Below, piece by piece: positions 62,901 to 64,000 of a stretch of 64,000 bases of DNA. The stretch comes from Nodosilinea nodulosa PCC 7104 (GTDB taxonomy: Bacteria; Cyanobacteriota; Cyanobacteriia; Phormidesmidales; Phormidesmidaceae), in assembly GCF_000309385.1 (NCBI RefSeq), contig NZ_JH976537.1:5539463-5603462 (forward strand), written 5' to 3'. Position 1 is the first letter of the stretch, and each line of letters starts with the position of its first letter. Under the pieces are notes generated by a model that had not been told where the DNA came from, searched no databases, and worked only from the letters and a program-made list of their open reading frames with translations. The position numbers were made by a program, and so were the translations under genes.

Positions 62901-63432
62901 AAGTCTGCAACAGCTCTCTGAACAGCAGAGGGGGCAGTTTGCCTGGCTCGGTGTTGTGCCCGAAGATGTCACTATTACCCAGAAGATGGCAGCTACTCTG
63001 TGGCAGGTTTCTCCAAGACAGGCAGGAGCTATTTTAAGAACTTTTCGGGCTAAAGCTTTGCTGCTTTCTGGTGCCCGGCAGAGTGACAAAAAATTGGGCT
63101 ATCGCATGCATGATCTTATGCATGATCGAGCACAAGAGCTTCTGACTAGCGACTCTACTCCAACGGAAGACGGAAAGCTAGCGGGCTTAGGGATTGCTTT
63201 AGAAGTCGCCCATCGCCGACTCTTAGAAGCTTATCGCGCCCAAACTCGGGATGGCTTATGGCACACTTTGCCCGATGATGGCTATATTTATGCGCACCTA
63301 ACCTGGCATTTAGAAAAAGCTGATTTAGCGGACGAAGTGCATGCCTTGCTCCAAGAAGCAAATTCTGACGGGAGAAATGGGTGGTATGACGCCTGTGATG
63401 GGAGTGCGTCATACTTTGAGCGGAGAAAATAA
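59917..63432 (+). CDS. Caspase / DUF4062 / RecG-like ATPase / NB-ARC multidomain protein, 3' end replaced by IS
   Basis: A 1171-residue conflict protein. Residues 1-245: caspase-like (C14) domain with the His-Cys dyad in VYYSGHG (His 89) and IDSCFSGRA (Cys 142). About 255-415: DUF4062 (TPDVVFIGD, QTEFEIKEAI). About 455-700: RecG-C/HATPase_c_4-like domain with LKEALANALVHRDY. About 735-1010: NB-ARC with GLGGIGKSVL, LLIVDDVW and GYLPLALELA, then a winged helix. It ends GRNGWYDACDG then SASYFERRK; relatives read GRNGWYEAR and continue into a repeat domain. So the sensor C-terminus was lost to the IS starting near 63400. Full length would be an NTP-switch protease effector. Confidence 0.88.
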   Translation: MLSIIPEETQAILIGASQFPKDNSLCPLPGVVNNVLDLAKLLCDYQILGVPQSNITVILDEANASKVGDQLAQASKGATDTLIVYYSGHGLIGRGSATTKLLLAVGDTTQDNSNFNALPFETVKEAIERSPATKKIVIIDSCFSGRALPKMSDNTSYIKERIDIKGAYIIASVPGNEQADAPEGERYTAFSGKLIEAIQNGIDNQRPEINLEELFQHVKEKVVEAGFLEPQRSTVRDADQIVLFRNRCFRPPITPDVVFIGDAGDPTLDEYRLAAKRCIESSCSPRWISLDRQDICYASDPTPKVCADAVNECGVYVALLGNFYGQIYESEDVSQTEFEIKEAIDSGKSLIAFILPEDTAVSPAMNFILEQGPLIPKQTELKAYVESNASKARTYRVENIEVLKATLVDALSEIAQEVDQLVSTSAATPLTTSGSQSQKVSFLGEYEHLSYDRRPVVAHTLSDLDQELIEHFLAQPQAKTALTQANLLRATKPDHLHHLGLLYDNNLALGAYLCFAPRNLLVNQFAACSLALCVYDNSNRGDANASPERITDNLLNLLELGIIFLRDRAGLNRTGQIDTQVRDDLEIPEIALKEALANALVHRDYESYPDQPTRIDVYPDRVEIISFGKALVDLNQDPEDIISTQRNHAIANVFRIMQQVELNASGISRMHSAMRRAKLPDPIIKTSSQPDAVRVIFRRPSRSDQDSSTSSDFTITEVFTGPSPLKAGAPFQAPPLPSYFVDRPEYRTAIKANVLSQVGRTNPELFTSASKPGTLVVSAIYGLGGIGKSVLAAAIAHDREVHAQFPDGIFWVTLGQTPDLLPLLSDWIQALGDYDYKPVTKEAASTHLQTQLYDKKALLIVDDVWNPEDAEYFRVGGAECCVLITTREAQISGAARYDLDVMTPNQSMKLMTQAMGEGLSEPEKTNAQALAREVGYLPLALELAAAQVEYGVTWAEILADLRAEVARLESLDRTGLERIDEAKRRKHSLVASFNLSLQQLSEQQRGQFAWLGVVPEDVTITQKMAATLWQVSPRQAGAILRTFRAKALLLSGARQSDKKLGYRMHDLMHDRAQELLTSDSTPTEDGKLAGLGIALEVAHRRLLEAYRAQTRDGLWHTLPDDGYIYAHLTWHLEKADLADEVHALLQEANSDGRNGWYDACDGSASYFERRK

Positions 63433-64000
63433 ATCAAGGCGGCCGCTGAGATAGGCGCAGCGCAGGGCCAGGATTTGGGGCACTCGCTCAGGCTTCCATC
63501 GTGCCCCGGTAATCTGCACCCGTTCATCGATCTGCTTAATCCAAGACTCAACGGGGCCAGAGCCAATGGGCAGTCCCTCCATCTGGTAATACCGATAATT
63601 GGGAATCCGACTGCGATGGGTTTGCAAATACGTCTGAAAGCGCCGTGAGGGGCCTGTTTTAACCGGGGCGAATAGGGCAATCGTTTTATCAACTTGCCCC
63701 TCCCACAATAGGGATTCAGCGTCCTGCAAGCGTTTCAACGACCCACCGACCTTGTGCAAATTCTCAGTCAAGTGATACCAATCCAAGATTTCCTCGGCGA
63801 TCTGGGGCACGTCAAGTTGGGCAAACAGCGACCAAATCCCAGCATGGCCATCCCCTAAGCAGTAGAACAAACTGACGAAGGTTACGTGATGCAGCCAGTC
63901 CAGCAAGGCCGAATTGTCCTGGAACCACGCCATACCCGGCCCGTCACCATTGACTCGAACGGCTTTGTACTGTTTCCATTCGCTGGGCTGACCGGGGTCG
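63400..64000. mobile_element. ISKra4-like insertion sequence (partial, runs off the window)
   Basis: The boundary lies near 63400, where the NB-ARC reading frame leaves family sequence. Inverted octamers TATGACGC (63385-63392) and GCGTCATA (63406-63413) occur at the junction. The transposase is antisense to the disrupted gene. The other end and target duplication are outside the window. Confidence 0.75.
63409..64000 (-). CDS. ISKra4-family transposase, C-terminal part (partial)
   Basis: At least 196 residues, open to the window edge (VRVNGDGPGMAWFQDNSALL precedes the first internal ATG). Family features: YCLGDGHAGIWSLF with the catalytic Asp, ILDWYHLTENLHKVGGS (second Asp), and IGSGPVESWIKQIDERVQIT with the catalytic Glu, followed by GARWKPERVPQILALRCAYL. 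These match ISKra4-type transposases of cyanobacteria. The last 24 bases overlap the truncated NB-ARC gene. Confidence 0.9.
   Translation of the reverse strand, partial: DPGQPSEWKQYKAVRVNGDGPGMAWFQDNSALLDWLHHVTFVSLFYCLGDGHAGIWSLFAQLDVPQIAEEILDWYHLTENLHKVGGSLKRLQDAESLLWEGQVDKTIALFAPVKTGPSRRFQTYLQTHRSRIPNYRYYQMEGLPIGSGPVESWIKQIDERVQITGARWKPERVPQILALRCAYLSGRLDLFSPLKV

Overview
The window looks like chromosomal DNA of a GC-rich, filamentous-type cyanobacterium (a Leptolyngbya/Nodosilinea-like lineage is my guess). The HIP1 octamer GCGATCGC is scattered throughout. Several genes belong to cyanobacterial families: an NblA-type phycobilisome degradation protein, a DUF2811 protein, a lipid-A-disaccharide-synthase-related protein, DUF4058 and Uma2 proteins, and a KdpD without a kinase domain. 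No rRNA, tRNA or CRISPR array was seen.

Layout. 0-5.9 kb: potassium channel, Uma2 nuclease-like protein, iron-binding FutA-type protein, TonB-like protein, NblA and a GAF sensor. 6-11.6 kb: an iron-linked block (di-haem oxidoreductase + imelysin pair, PKHD hydroxylase) with a response regulator/histidine kinase pair. 11.8-20.3 kb: an enlarged kdp potassium-ATPase locus (RCK_C-like small protein, kdpA, kdpB, degenerate receiver-TPR protein, kdpF-like, a 50-aa ORF, kdpC, short kdpD), interrupted by an antisense four-helix-bundle gene between low-complexity arms. 20-33.4 kb: PBP4, LpxB-like protein, DUF2726, a large hybrid kinase, two VOC proteins, a Deg protease and an orphan ECF transporter (S, fused A-A', T). 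33.5-44 kb: a quinone oxidoreductase broken by one stop codon, MerR, a vWA/MerR-like pair, MscS, DUF4058, an SDR and small proteins. 44.4-55 kb: DUF2811, a ParA ATPase with a disordered coiled-coil partner, DUF1003, CheY, FtsX, QueG, TPR, PPK2 and AlaS. 55-64 kb: an accessory island with gene remnants, a UPF0175/PIN toxin-antitoxin pair whose toxin is split by a complete IS4-family element, and a conflict-system operon (EACC1-like protein plus a caspase/DUF4062/RecG-like/NB-ARC protein) cut short by an ISKra4-like element that runs off the window.

The strongest non-genic signal is a set of interspersed small repeats. One family (four copies) is built on a near-perfect palindrome of up to 34 bp with compensatory base changes. 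Two others (five and three copies) are bounded by CTAG-like tetranucleotides, and seven genes use a TAG inside such a repeat end as their stop codon. That suggests MITE-like elements with a CTAG target preference landing on stop codons. The most system-like finding is the EACC1/caspase/NB-ARC operon; the ParA pair with nearby helically phased TTTTCCCCAG repeats, and the extended kdp locus, also merit attention.
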